The translations under genes and the position numbers were made by a program. Under the pieces are notes generated by a model. The model saw only the letters and a program-made list of their open reading frames with translations, had not been told where the DNA came from and searched no databases. 64,000 bases of DNA from the NCBI RefSeq assembly GCF_000308615.1, contig NZ_BAGB01000163.1:41964-105963 (forward strand), written 5' to 3'. This document shows, piece by piece, positions 25,996 to 34,738 of the stretch (within the stretch, counting starts at the first letter, position 1; every line of letters begins with the position of its first letter). The stretch comes from Nocardia jiangxiensis NBRC 101359. Its GTDB lineage: Bacteria > Actinomycetota > Actinomycetes > Mycobacteriales > Mycobacteriaceae.

Positions 25996-26433
25996 GTGGG
26001 TGGAAGGACTTCCGAGGGCGATCTCGCCACGGTGACCACGCTTCGGGCGTCGGTCATGCGGCTCGCTCGCCGCCTGCGTCACCAACGGGTCGAGCACACC
26101 CTGAGCTCGACCGAGATGCAGGTGCTCGCAACGCTTTCCCGCACCGGCCCGGCGACGCCGGGCGAGCTGGCCCGTCAGGAACACGTCCAGCCGCCGTCGA
26201 TGACCAGAATCATCGCGCTGCTGGAGGACAAGGGGCTGGTGCGGCGCGAACCACATCCGCAGGACCGGCGGCAGGTGCTCGTCATCGCCACCGAACCCGC
26301 CGCGGAGATCTTGGAGCAGAGCCGTCGACTGCGGGACGCCTGGCTGGCGGACCTGGTCGGCAAGCTCACGGATGAGGAGTGGGAGCTGGTGCGTTCGGCC
26401 GCTCCGGTGCTGGAACGTCTCGCGCAGCTGTGA
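25996..26433 (+). CDS. MarR-family transcriptional regulator
   Basis: A 145-residue winged-helix regulator. Recognition helix region: GELARQEHVQPPSMTRIIAL, then LEDKGLVRREPHPQDRRQVLV, which contains the canonical DxR wing (QDRRQ). Start GTG 25996 has no ribosome-binding site and lies seven bases after a TAGACT -10 box, so the mRNA is probably leaderless. It is followed 51 bases later by an MFS exporter gene, a typical MarR-efflux pair. The dyad in its promoter is the likely operator. Confidence 0.88.
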   Translation: MGGRTSEGDLATVTTLRASVMRLARRLRHQRVEHTLSSTEMQVLATLSRTGPATPGELARQEHVQPPSMTRIIALLEDKGLVRREPHPQDRRQVLVIATEPAAEILEQSRRLRDAWLADLVGKLTDEEWELVRSAAPVLERLAQL

Positions 26434-26484
26434 GGTGTCTTCCGGTACCGCGACCGAACATATCGCGCCCCGGAGAGGCAGTAC

Positions 26485-27900
26485 GTGACATCCAGCGACA
26501 CCGACGAGAAGGACCTCACCCACAACACCCCTGACACCGATCCGGACTCCATAGAGCTGGTCCCGCCCTCCCACTCACGGGTGGGCATGTTCACCTCACT
26601 CCGAGTCCGCAACTATCGCTACTTCTTCCTCGGCCAGGTGGTTTCCAACACCGGCACCTGGATGCAGCGCATCGCGCAGGACTGGCTGGTGCTCAGCCTC
26701 ACCGGCAGTTCCTTCGCGGTCGGCATCACCACCGCGATGCAGTTCCTGCCGATGCTGTTGTTCGGTCTGTACGGCGGAGTGATCGCGGACCGCTTCCGCA
26801 AACGGCAGCTGCTGATCCTCACGCAGGCCGCCATGGGTCTGCTCGCCGCGATCCTCGCGATCCTCACGCTGACCGACGCGGTGCACGTGTGGCACGTGTA
26901 TCTGCTGGCTCTGCTGTTGGGCATGGTCACGGTCGTGGACAACCCGACCCGGCAGACGTTCGTCTCGGAGATGGTCTCGCGCGGCCAGCTGCGCAATGCG
27001 GTCAGCCTGAACGCGGCCAATTTCCAGACCGCACGGCTGATCGGGCCCGCGGTGGCCGGTGCGGTCATCGCGGCGGTCGGCTCCGGCTGGGCCTTCGCGA
27101 TCAACGCCCTGTCCTTCGCGGCGGTGATCGGCGGGCTGCTGCTGATGCGTCCCGCCGAACTGCACGTCATGCCGCGGGTGCCACGGGAGAAAGGTCAACT
27201 GCGCGAAGGGCTGCACTATGTGCGGTCGCGACCGGAACTGATCTGGCCGATCGTGCTGGTCGGCTTCATCGGAACGTTCGGCTTCAACTTCCCCACCGTG
27301 CTGTCCGGCTTCGCGTACAACATCTTCCACATCGATGCCGGCCGATACGGTCTGCTCAACACCGCCCTCGCGGCCGGATCCCTGGTCGGCGCGCTGCTGG
27401 CGTCCCGGCGCACGAAGATGCGGCTGCGGATGATCGTGTTCACCGCGGTCGGCTTCGGCGTCCTCGAGGCGGTGACCGCGTTCGCGCCGGAGTACTGGGT
27501 GTTCGCCGCGGGGCTGACGATCGTGGGCCTGATCGGGATGACCTTCAACACCTCCAGCAATTCGATGGTTCAGCTGGCCACCGAGGCGTCCATGCGCGGG
27601 CGGGTGATGTCGCTGTACATGATGGTGTTCACCGGCGGCAGTCCGATCGGCGGGCCGATCGTCGGCTGGGTCACCGAGCGGTACGGTCCGCGGATGGGGT
27701 TGTTCGCCTGCGGTGCGGTCTCCGCGCTGGCTGCGCTCGTCGTCGCGCGAATCCTGGCCCGCCGCAGCGGATTGCGCCTGCGGATCTCCCGGCACGGCGT
27801 CGAGTTCGTCCCCCGTCAGCTCGTGGTCGCGCGCTCGGAGATCGCTCCGGCGGTGGCGATGAGCGGCACCAGCTGCTCATCGGCGGTCCAGGCTCCGTGA
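26485..27900 (+). CDS. MFS transporter (EntS/DUF894-type exporter)
   Basis: A 471-residue membrane protein with about twelve transmembrane helices. Family signatures are NYRYFFLGQVVSNTGTWMQR at the start of helix 1, GVIADRFRKRQLLI in loop 2-3 and VDNPTRQTFVSEMV. The N-terminal 35 residues are acidic and cytoplasmic. Start GTG 26485 follows GGAGAGG. It is downstream of the MarR gene and probably repressed by it, with a toxic compound or siderophore as substrate. Its last 85 bases overlap the convergent phosphodiesterase gene, and the C-terminal tail there is low complexity. Confidence 0.85.
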   Translation: MTSSDTDEKDLTHNTPDTDPDSIELVPPSHSRVGMFTSLRVRNYRYFFLGQVVSNTGTWMQRIAQDWLVLSLTGSSFAVGITTAMQFLPMLLFGLYGGVIADRFRKRQLLILTQAAMGLLAAILAILTLTDAVHVWHVYLLALLLGMVTVVDNPTRQTFVSEMVSRGQLRNAVSLNAANFQTARLIGPAVAGAVIAAVGSGWAFAINALSFAAVIGGLLLMRPAELHVMPRVPREKGQLREGLHYVRSRPELIWPIVLVGFIGTFGFNFPTVLSGFAYNIFHIDAGRYGLLNTALAAGSLVGALLASRRTKMRLRMIVFTAVGFGVLEAVTAFAPEYWVFAAGLTIVGLIGMTFNTSSNSMVQLATEASMRGRVMSLYMMVFTGGSPIGGPIVGWVTERYGPRMGLFACGAVSALAALVVARILARRSGLRLRISRHGVEFVPRQLVVARSEIAPAVAMSGTSCSSAVQAP

Positions 27901-28976
27901 TGTCCCAGTAGGGTCGACTCGAGCGGCTCGTCGCCCGGACGCACCAGCACCGTGCCGCCCTGTGCGACCGCGATCAGGTCGCCGATGCGCGCGGTGATTG
28001 TCTCGTCGGGTGGTGTCGGGCCGAACCAGTGCTCGTCCAGGGCCTGCTCCCGGCCGACCACCCGTGCGTGCGTGGACAATTCACCGGTCCACCGGTCCTG
28101 CACGTCGGCGAATGCCGCGGGGTGGTCCAGGTAGATGTGCCGCACGCGCGCCTCGCCGCCGATCAGCCGCACGTCGCGGTGCAGATGTTCCCGGACGTCC
28201 AGGTCGATGACGTTGTCCGCCAGGATCATTCCGTGATCGCCGGTGATCAGCAGGGAGCACGTCCCGGGCAGATCGGTGAGCAGTCCGGCCACGCAGGCAT
28301 CCACCCGACGCAGAATATCCAGCCACTGCGGTGATCCGGGGCCGTGCAGATGTCCGGTCGCGTCGAGGTCGGCGAAATAGGCGTAGGCGAACCGGGATTC
28401 GACACCGGAATGTTCGGCGACCACGAGGATTCCGGCGCGCAGCTCGTCCAGCGTCGCGGCCGGGTGCACCGTTCCGGCGGCGCGGAAAGCGGCCCTGGTG
28501 AGACCGGAGTCGCGCTGATAGCCCGGAATCACGTAGTGCACCGCGACGCCGTGCGCCGCGAGATCCTGCACCCGGCTGGGCCGCTGCTGCACGGTCTCGG
28601 GCGGATGGGTGTGCAGGGCGTCGTCGCCGACGGCGGTGTCGAGCCGCCAGCGCAGTGCGTTGAGCAGCCGCGGACCTCCGGTGTCCGGGACGGCGAAGCT
28701 GTAGCCGATGACGCCGTGCGTGGCGCAGGGCGCACCGACGGCCAGACTGGTGAGACTGGTCGCGGTCGTCGCGGGAAATCCGGCGGTCAGGGTGGTGGCG
28801 ACGTGCTCGGCGAGGGTGGGCGCCACATCGCGGTGCCGCGCCAGCAACTCGGCGCCCAGACCATCGATCAGGAGCACCACGACATCACGATGCGGCACGA
28901 GCCCCAGCGGGGCGGCCACATCCATCCCGAAGGATGCGGCGACGGACGGCAGGACATCGGCGAGTGTGTACGGCAT
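27816..28976 (-). CDS. Alkaline phosphatase superfamily nucleotide pyrophosphatase/phosphodiesterase
   Basis: A 386-residue enzyme of the alkaline phosphatase superfamily. Metal Asp is in VVLLIDGLGAELL, the Thr nucleophile is in PATTATSLTSLAVG, and further ligands are DLDATGHLHGPGS, LITGDHGMIL and LGHHGAW. The order is that of nucleotide pyrophosphatase/phosphodiesterase proteins. Start ATG 28976 is chosen because the fold begins there; the ribosome site is weak. Widespread in mycobacteria as a single gene of unknown substrate. It is cotranscribed possibly with the nucleotidyltransferase gene 97 bases upstream. Confidence 0.82.
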   Translation of the reverse strand: MPYTLADVLPSVAASFGMDVAAPLGLVPHRDVVVLLIDGLGAELLARHRDVAPTLAEHVATTLTAGFPATTATSLTSLAVGAPCATHGVIGYSFAVPDTGGPRLLNALRWRLDTAVGDDALHTHPPETVQQRPSRVQDLAAHGVAVHYVIPGYQRDSGLTRAAFRAAGTVHPAATLDELRAGILVVAEHSGVESRFAYAYFADLDATGHLHGPGSPQWLDILRRVDACVAGLLTDLPGTCSLLITGDHGMILADNVIDLDVREHLHRDVRLIGGEARVRHIYLDHPAAFADVQDRWTGELSTHARVVGREQALDEHWFGPTPPDETITARIGDLIAVAQGGTVLVRPGDEPLESTLLGHHGAWTADEQLVPLIATAGAISERATTS

Positions 28977-29073
28977 CGTCGTCCATGCTGCCCGATCGGC
29001 CGCTGCGGCGCTCGTATCAGCTTGTCCCGCACTGTGGGTGCTCAGGACGGGTCGCCAACGTACGTTGCGCTGA

Positions 29074-29868
29074 TCACCCGTCCGCGTTCCGGACGGTTCG
29101 CTCGACGATTTCCCGCACCCGGTCCAGGAAATCGCGCACCTCGTCCTGAGGCAGGTCCCATGCCTGCGAGCGAGGGAGTTCGACACTGCGCAGCGCACGG
29201 TCAACGAGTGGCCGGAATTCCGGCTCCGAGCTCGAGAGCATCTGTCCGGCAGCATATTTCGCGACCCACCGACCGGTCCGGCAGAAGACGACGGCGCGGC
29301 AACCGTTGAGGATCCGATTGTCGGCCAGATGACCCACGCCCCGCGAATGGTCGCGCACCGAGTCCAGAACCGCGGCCAGCTGATCCTCGTGCGACGGCGC
29401 GGCGAGCACCTCCCGCACCGGCCTGCCGAACAGCAACCGCCCCGACTGATACCCGATAGCCCGATCGATGACGAACCAGAACGCGGGTGCCCCGGACGGA
29501 TCGTAGGTGGCGTGATATCGCAACAGCGGCCCGGTATTCAGGTTCAACCGGAATCCCGCCTCAGCGGACGACCGAGCGGCGAAGTCGGCGTCGTACAGGA
29601 CCAGTTCCAGACCCGTGGCGGGGCAGGTCTGGTCCGTGAGCGAGTCCGCCAGCTCCCGTACCACCGGTCCCGGCAGCGACGGATCGACCACGACGGTGAC
29701 ATCGATATCGCTGCGGCCGTGCCGATAGTCCTGCAGCGCAATCGATCCCACGGCGAACACGCTCACCAGACTCGATCCGCAGACCTCGCGCGTTCGCCGC
29801 ACGAGCTCGGTCAGATACGGCCGCACCTCGACGGGCACCGCCTGCGGATCGGCGAGCAGACCGGTCAT
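29074..29868 (-). CDS. Nucleotidyltransferase, aminoglycoside adenylyltransferase-like
   Basis: A 264-residue protein of the DNA polymerase beta-like nucleotidyltransferase superfamily. The catalytic segment is FAVGSIALQDYRHGRSDIDV (about residues 39-58), with the GS and DxD pattern. The C-terminal half is helical with VGHLADNRILNGCRAVVFCR, as in ANT(3'')/DUF4111 relatives. It could modify an aminoglycoside or a metabolite, but chromosomal copies with unknown substrates are common, so resistance is not claimed. Start ATG 29868 overlaps the stop of the upstream gene (ATGA). Confidence 0.78.
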   Translation of the reverse strand: MTGLLADPQAVPVEVRPYLTELVRRTREVCGSSLVSVFAVGSIALQDYRHGRSDIDVTVVVDPSLPGPVVRELADSLTDQTCPATGLELVLYDADFAARSSAEAGFRLNLNTGPLLRYHATYDPSGAPAFWFVIDRAIGYQSGRLLFGRPVREVLAAPSHEDQLAAVLDSVRDHSRGVGHLADNRILNGCRAVVFCRTGRWVAKYAAGQMLSSSEPEFRPLVDRALRSVELPRSQAWDLPQDEVRDFLDRVREIVERTVRNADG

Positions 29869-30527
29869 CAGCTCTGCGGAACGTCGATCGGAATCTCGCC
29901 GCCGAGGTGGTACCCCTCGTTCAGCCGCAGGGTGTCTCCACTCCAGAATCGGCCCGGGTCATACCAATTCGCGCGTCGCTCGGGCAGCAGCCCCATCGAC
30001 TGATAGGTCAGGGCCACGATCTCGGCGCAATAGGCGCTGCGCAGATCCTGTCCCGGCGGCGAATCCTGCTGGGCCGCACGTTTTCTCCCCCGCACCCGGG
30101 CCAACCGGCCACCGAACCAGCGGGCGGCCAGGGTCGAGGTCGACGGGAACGGCAGCCCGTCCAGGCGGGCCACGGTGCGCAACGCGGCATCCTCCATCTC
30201 GGCGGACACCGGACGGTCCAGCTGACGCAGCCAGGCGCGCTGACCGTAGCGATTCACCCACACCAGCACCGCATCCCGCAGATCGTGCAGCTGCGCGCCG
30301 CGCTGATGGTGGCCGGACCACATGTCCGGCAGCGACCTGCCCAGTTCGGCATGCCAGATCAGCACCGGTAGATCGTCCATCGCGATCACCATGCCGACGT
30401 GATTCACCGGACTGTTCGTGGTCATCCGAATCGCCCGGTCCGCCGCCGAATGCCCCCGGAACAACCACAGATCCCCGGTCCTGGTGAGCTCGAGTGCCCG
30501 GTCCAGGTGGATGCTCGTCTCCGCCAT
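29868..30527 (-). CDS. Permuted NlpC/P60-like (YiiX-type) protein
   Basis: A 219-residue protein that looks like the circularly permuted papain-like fold. The histidine comes first (TNSPVNHVGMVIAMDD, about residue 42) and the cysteine late (LRSAYCAEIVALTYQSMGLL, about residue 178), the reverse of classical NlpC/P60. The opening GDLWLFRGHSAADRAIR is typical of the YiiX/YaeF group. No signal peptide. It probably hydrolyses an amide or ester bond in lipid or peptide. Start ATG 30527 is leaderless or nearly so, as the divergent gene begins 18 bases away. Assignment from fold motifs only. Confidence 0.62.
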   Translation of the reverse strand: MAETSIHLDRALELTRTGDLWLFRGHSAADRAIRMTTNSPVNHVGMVIAMDDLPVLIWHAELGRSLPDMWSGHHQRGAQLHDLRDAVLVWVNRYGQRAWLRQLDRPVSAEMEDAALRTVARLDGLPFPSTSTLAARWFGGRLARVRGRKRAAQQDSPPGQDLRSAYCAEIVALTYQSMGLLPERRANWYDPGRFWSGDTLRLNEGYHLGGEIPIDVPQS

Positions 30528-30533
30528 ACCCAG

Positions 30534-30540
30534 TAGCCTA
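30534..30540. promoter_or_regulatory. Shared symmetric -10 element for divergent leaderless genes
   Basis: The 18 bases between starts 30527 (minus) and 30546 (plus) contain TAGCCTA. It reads TAGCCT on the plus strand and TAGGCT on the minus strand; both fit the actinobacterial TANNNT -10 pattern. Each is spaced six or seven bases from its start codon, as expected for leaderless transcripts in both directions. Confidence 0.5.
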
Positions 30541-30545
30541 GGCAC

Positions 30546-30725
30546 ATGCGCTGGTGGAAGGTACTCGGTTTGGCAGGCGCGGCGGGCGTCGCCGCGACGG
30601 GAGTGGTGATCGTGCGCGCGGAGCGCAAACGACGTTCCTACACACCCGATCAGATCCGCAGCCGGTTGCACGAGCGAGTCGCCGAACTCGAATCGGGCAG
30701 CGACAGTTCGGATCAGACCACCTGA
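30546..30725 (+). CDS. Small single-pass membrane protein
   Basis: A 59-residue protein, MRWWKVLGLAGAAGVAATGV, continuing with basic residues RAERKRRSYTP and an acidic tail ending SSDQTT. One N-terminal transmembrane segment (residues 5-24) is followed by a cytoplasmic helix. Proteins of this shape (tryptophan-rich start, YTPDQIRSRLHERVAELE) are conserved in mycolata, from memory. No ribosome site; a leaderless start seven bases after TAGCCT is likely. Function unknown. Confidence 0.65.
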   Translation: MRWWKVLGLAGAAGVAATGVVIVRAERKRRSYTPDQIRSRLHERVAELESGSDSSDQTT

Positions 30726-30783
30726 GAGGGCGAATATCTCGGCCCGGCAACGTCATCGGGCAGGTTTGGAGCCCCGGGCCGGA

Positions 30784-31470
30784 TCAGCAGGCGACCGGAA
30801 GATCCAGGCTCGCCAGCAGATCGCGGACGCGACGGCCGATCTCGTCGCGAATCGGGAGCACCTCGGCCACCGACAGCCCGGCCGGATCGTCCACGATCCA
30901 GTCCTCGTACCGGATGCCCGGCACCAATGGGCACATATCCCCGCAGCCCATGGTCACGATGACGTCGGCGGCCCGAATGATCTCGTCGGTCCAGCTCTTG
31001 GGGAATTCGTGGGAGATATCGATCCCCGCCTCGGCCATCGCCGCGACCGCCGCCGCATTGAGTCCGCCGCTCGGCTCGGAGCCGCCGGACCAGGCCAGGG
31101 CGCGTCCCTGCGCATAGCGTTCGAAGAAGCCCAGCGCCATCTGCGAACGCCCGGCATTGAAAGTGCACAGGAACAGCACCACCGGAATGGCGTGTTCGAT
31201 CCGTCCCTCGACGCGGGCGCGGGCGTACAGCCGCTGCCGGGCGAAACGCTCGGCCAGCAGCGGCAGATACAACTGCACCGACGCCTGCGTCCCGAGTTCG
31301 GCGTAGGAATCGTAGAGGTATTCGTGAATCGTGTTGGCCTCGAACAGAATAGTGAACTCGCAACACAGCCGTCGTTCTGCGCGGCCCAGCGCCGTGCTCT
31401 GCACGATGTCCAGTAACCGGTAGGCCGGAGTGATCTCGGCGTATCCGGCCCCATGGGTCCGTTCGGGCAT
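30784..31470 (-). CDS. ArsC/LMW-phosphatase-like protein with N-terminal helical domain
   Basis: A 228-residue two-domain protein. An N-terminal three-helix dimerisation domain (residues 1-90) is followed by a low-molecular-weight phosphatase fold. Its P-loop is FLCTFNAGRSQMA, the CxxxxxR/S signature, with SEPSGGLN and VTMGCGDMCP further on, as in arsenate-mycothiol transferases. It probably reduces arsenate or transfers it to mycothiol. No arsenic efflux or ArsR gene is adjacent. Start ATG 31470 precedes the helical domain; ATG 31512 is an alternative. Confidence 0.8.
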   Translation of the reverse strand: MPERTHGAGYAEITPAYRLLDIVQSTALGRAERRLCCEFTILFEANTIHEYLYDSYAELGTQASVQLYLPLLAERFARQRLYARARVEGRIEHAIPVVLFLCTFNAGRSQMALGFFERYAQGRALAWSGGSEPSGGLNAAAVAAMAEAGIDISHEFPKSWTDEIIRAADVIVTMGCGDMCPLVPGIRYEDWIVDDPAGLSVAEVLPIRDEIGRRVRDLLASLDLPVAC

Positions 31471-31620
31471 GGCCACGATATTTACGATCGCACCGGCGCA
31501 CTGCGGCGGCAACCGAACTCATGATGAATCCGGTTGAACCTTCCAGCAACGAACGGCCGTACCCCCGACGAAGCCGCACGATACCGAGGCCCTGCGAAAA
31601 CAGTTAGCGCAGAAAATTTT

Positions 31621-32514
31621 TCACCCGGAAATGTACTCCGAGATCACATCGCCGACCACCTCGGGCTGCTCGAGGTGCAGGAAATGCCCGGCCCCGGACA
31701 CCGGGACGATGCGGCTGCCCCTGGGCAACCTGCCGCGGACGGCATCGAACAACTGTGGTCGCAGACATCCGTCCGAGAGCCCGTGCAGTTGCAGACTCGG
31801 CTGCTGCGGTGGGGCCAGCACGTAGTTCTGGAAGGCGGCGTGCCGATCCGAGAGACGGTGGGGCCGTGCGAAACTCCGGTAGTAGCCGATGACCGCGCTG
31901 CGCTGCGCGGCATCCTGCACGGATTCGGCCAGGTAGCGCAGATCCACACTCGCGTCGTAGCCGGGCGACCAGACCCGCCACAGCAATGCGGTCATCCGAT
32001 CGAACACCTTCTCCGGCACCACCGGAAGCTGATTGACCATGACGTACCAGCTGTTCACGGATTGCAGCAGGATCTGCGGAATCTGCTCGATGAGACGACC
32101 GCGCGCGGGAGTGAGGCAGCCCAGTGGCGGCACGGCCAGCGCGACGATCCGGCGGAACGGTGAATCATGCATCGCCGCAATGCTGTTCGCGGTGATCGCA
32201 CCCCAGTCGTGGCCGATCAGGACCGCGTCGTCGGATTCCACGAGCGAGACCAGATCCAGTGCGTCGGCGACGAGTGCGCCGACCGAGAGGTCACCGTTGC
32301 GGGGAATCGCGGACGGCCCGTACCCACGGGTGAACGGTGCGACGGCGTAGTACCCCGCGTCCGCCAGCCGGGGCGCCAGATGCCGCCACGTCCACGCGGT
32401 GTCCGGATATCCGTGCAGGCACAGTGCCAGCGGCGCACTCGGATCTCCCCAGGTCAGCGCATGGATACGGACGTCATCGAGGTCGAAGGTCCGCCGCCCG
32501 GCCGCCGCGCTCAC
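31621..32514 (-). CDS. Alpha/beta hydrolase (epoxide hydrolase-like)
   Basis: A 297-residue alpha/beta hydrolase. The oxyanion region is LCLHGYPDTAWTWRHLAP, the nucleophile elbow is LIGHDWGAITANS with Asp as nucleophile, and the catalytic His is in VSGAGHFLHLEQP. An Asp nucleophile with HGYPD and a helical cap favours an epoxide hydrolase or dehalogenase-like activity. Start GTG 32514 (VSAAAGRRTFDLDD) has only a weak ribosome site; the frame upstream is not protein-like. Confidence 0.8.
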   Translation of the reverse strand: MSAAAGRRTFDLDDVRIHALTWGDPSAPLALCLHGYPDTAWTWRHLAPRLADAGYYAVAPFTRGYGPSAIPRNGDLSVGALVADALDLVSLVESDDAVLIGHDWGAITANSIAAMHDSPFRRIVALAVPPLGCLTPARGRLIEQIPQILLQSVNSWYVMVNQLPVVPEKVFDRMTALLWRVWSPGYDASVDLRYLAESVQDAAQRSAVIGYYRSFARPHRLSDRHAAFQNYVLAPPQQPSLQLHGLSDGCLRPQLFDAVRGRLPRGSRIVPVSGAGHFLHLEQPEVVGDVISEYISG

Positions 32515-32791
32515 GCCAGGACCGCCGCATGCGCCGTGCCGCGGCGGGCCGATCCGCCGCTCGCCGGCGCTCCGAGCCCCGCAGCGCCGAACTCGTCCTG
32601 CCCGGATGTCACGGCCCTCCCGCACGGCCGTACTCTCGCCACTGGTTTCGACAATCTTCGGCCTCGATTCGGGAGGTAGTGAACTGTGTTAACCGACACC
32701 GTAATTTCGGCCGCCGGGCACTGGCAACCTCCGAACCGACCGGAACGATAGTGACGATCGCGCACCCGACCGACGTCTCGGGTTCCGACCG

Positions 32792-33985
32792 GTGAGCGGA
32801 TCCGCTCGCAGGTCCCGGCCGCACGTGCCGTGGGCCGCAGTTCGACTGCTCGCAGTCGTTGTCGTCGTGGCCGTGGGGCTCGGGTTGTTCGCACCGTGGC
32901 CGCCTCCCCGAGATCCCGCACCCGCTGTCGCGAACGCACGCCCGCTCACCTGCCTCGATGACGCCCTCACCGCGTACGGGAACTCCGGACACGGCTGGAC
33001 CGGCGGGGATTCGACCTGGTCGACCGCGTTGCCCGGCGGCCGGGAGGTGTTCGCGTTCTCCGATACTTTCCTGCCGCCCATCACCCCGCCGAGCCGTCCG
33101 GCCGACGCCGGATTCGTACACAACTCCCTGCTCGTCCGCGACGCCGAGGGGCACCTGTCCACCATCGTGGGCGGCACTGTGGCGCAACCGGATTCGCTTC
33201 TCTCACCGCCGGATCCAGCGGATTGGTTCTGGCTGGGCGCGGCGACGTATCTCGATGGCGCACTCCAGATTCCGCTGACCGAATGGCGCTCGGCCGGACC
33301 GGGTTCACTCGATGTCACCTTCGTCGGCTCGGCGCTGGCCCGCCTGAACCCGGACGACCCGCACGAACCCGCGTCGATCACACCGTGGCCCCGCTCGCGT
33401 GGCATCCAGTGGGGGCAGTGGGTGCAGCAGGAGGGTGCGTTGACGTACGTCTACGGCATCGAACCGGTCGCGGGCCGCAAGTACCTTCACATCGCACGCG
33501 TCGCGGGAACCGATCTGCGGCAACGATTCTCATACTGGACCGGCCGGGGATGGTCGGATTCCGAATCCGATTCGGCGCGGATCGCCGACGGAGTCTCCGC
33601 CGAATTCTCCGTCCACCGCCTCCGGGCGAATGCGTATCAGCTGATCACCATGCAGGACGGTGCACTCGGCAATCGAATCACCGCCCGCTACGCCCCGACC
33701 CCGATGGGCCCGTTCGGCCCCGCCGTCACGCTCTACCTGACACCGGAGGCAGGCGGCTCAGGCTCGTACCACGATCCCGCCGTCTACGCCTACAACGCCC
33801 ATATCCACCCCGAATTCTCCACCCCCACGAGACTTGTCGTCTCCTACAACGTCAACAGCCTGGACACCGCCCCCGGCAGTGAGGTGTACCGCCACGCGAG
33901 CATCTACCGTCCCCGATTCATCGTGGTGACACTCGACGACGCGGGCAGCGCCTCGCCCCGGTCTGCGCGGGACGCCTGCGGATAG
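32792..33985 (+). CDS. Exported DUF4185-type protein
   Basis: A 397-residue protein. An N-terminal membrane anchor or signal (AAVRLLAVVVVVAVGLGLFA, residues 15-35) is followed by a five-bladed-propeller-like domain. Repeated motifs include GGDSTWSTALPGGREVFAFS, HNSLLVRDAEG, PMGPFGPAVTLYLTPE and YNAHIHPEFSTPTRLVVSYN. These match DUF4185/DUF5005 carbohydrate-active-like proteins of mycolata. It probably acts at the cell envelope on glycans; no catalytic residues can be named. Start GTG 32792, 277 bases from the divergent hydrolase gene. Confidence 0.72.
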   Translation: MSGSARRSRPHVPWAAVRLLAVVVVVAVGLGLFAPWPPPRDPAPAVANARPLTCLDDALTAYGNSGHGWTGGDSTWSTALPGGREVFAFSDTFLPPITPPSRPADAGFVHNSLLVRDAEGHLSTIVGGTVAQPDSLLSPPDPADWFWLGAATYLDGALQIPLTEWRSAGPGSLDVTFVGSALARLNPDDPHEPASITPWPRSRGIQWGQWVQQEGALTYVYGIEPVAGRKYLHIARVAGTDLRQRFSYWTGRGWSDSESDSARIADGVSAEFSVHRLRANAYQLITMQDGALGNRITARYAPTPMGPFGPAVTLYLTPEAGGSGSYHDPAVYAYNAHIHPEFSTPTRLVVSYNVNSLDTAPGSEVYRHASIYRPRFIVVTLDDAGSASPRSARDACG

Positions 33986-34059
33986 CCACGTAAGCCGCAG
34001 TGCTGCAACATATCTCACGCACGATCCCATGTGACGCGCTGCGTGTCGTGAGTATCCAG

Positions 34060-34300
34060 CAGACGCAATCCGTGCAGGACCTCCGCGTCCGGGTCTACCA
34101 CCACTTCACGAATAAGCAGGCGCTGTTTCGCGCGGTCCTCGAACTCGTCGACGAACGAACCGTGACCATGATCGCGAGCACCGCGGGCTCGGTCGACTCC
34201 CCCTGGGACGCCACACTCGCGGGCCTCGCCCAGCAGGCACGAAATGCCATGGGCCGCACGATGGTCGAACTACTCGAGGGCCTGCGTCCAGCTCCCCCGA
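34060..34300 (+). pseudogene. TetR regulator remnant
   Basis: Frame 1 encodes RVYHHFTNKQALFRAVLELV followed by a helical DERTVTMIAS segment. This is the second half of a TetR HTH and the beginning of the ligand domain. The first HTH helices are missing and the downstream frame (from about 34290) is not protein-like, so both ends are lost. No start codon with ribosome site fits. A relic left by rearrangement next to the electron-transfer operon. Confidence 0.65.
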
Positions 34301-34550
34301 AAAGAACCAGGAAGCCGTCCGGATGCACGGCCGACAAAAGCGCTGAGGAGACGCCACCCACCGATCCCCCTCTCGACTCCTCGTCGGCATTCCGGAACGT
34401 CTTCCGACGACTCGTTCGCCGATGGGCAGCGCACCGATTCACTGTCGGCGCCAATACCGGCCGACACCTACAGCGGCGCAGTGTATTTCATAGTCGATGT
34501 GCAGCGGATCGGGCCGGACGGATATCGCGCGCGGCCCGAGTCCGCCCGAC

Positions 34551-34661
34551 TCACCGCGGGATTCGAGATTCCGCGAACGCCACCGGTGTGGCGCTGCCGA
34601 TCCCGGCGGACCCCAGGTCCAACTGGTTGAGCATGTTCTGAATCGCGACCCAGAAATCCAT
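34551..34661 (-). CDS. Putative 36-residue peptide
   Basis: Reads MDFWVAIQNMLNQLDLGSAG and ends AFAESRIPR. Start ATG 34661 has an almost ideal AAGGAG seven bases upstream, which is the main evidence. An amphipathic helix occupies residues 3-15. It lies 78 bases after the ferredoxin gene on the same strand and could be the last gene of that operon. No family recognised; may be noise. Confidence 0.4.
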   Translation of the reverse strand: MDFWVAIQNMLNQLDLGSAGIGSATPVAFAESRIPR

Positions 34662-34738
34662 TCGTGCACTCCTTGTCTTCGCGACCGACTCTCGGCCGGA
34701 ATCCTGTTCACTACGAACCGCGCCGATCGGCGCGGATT

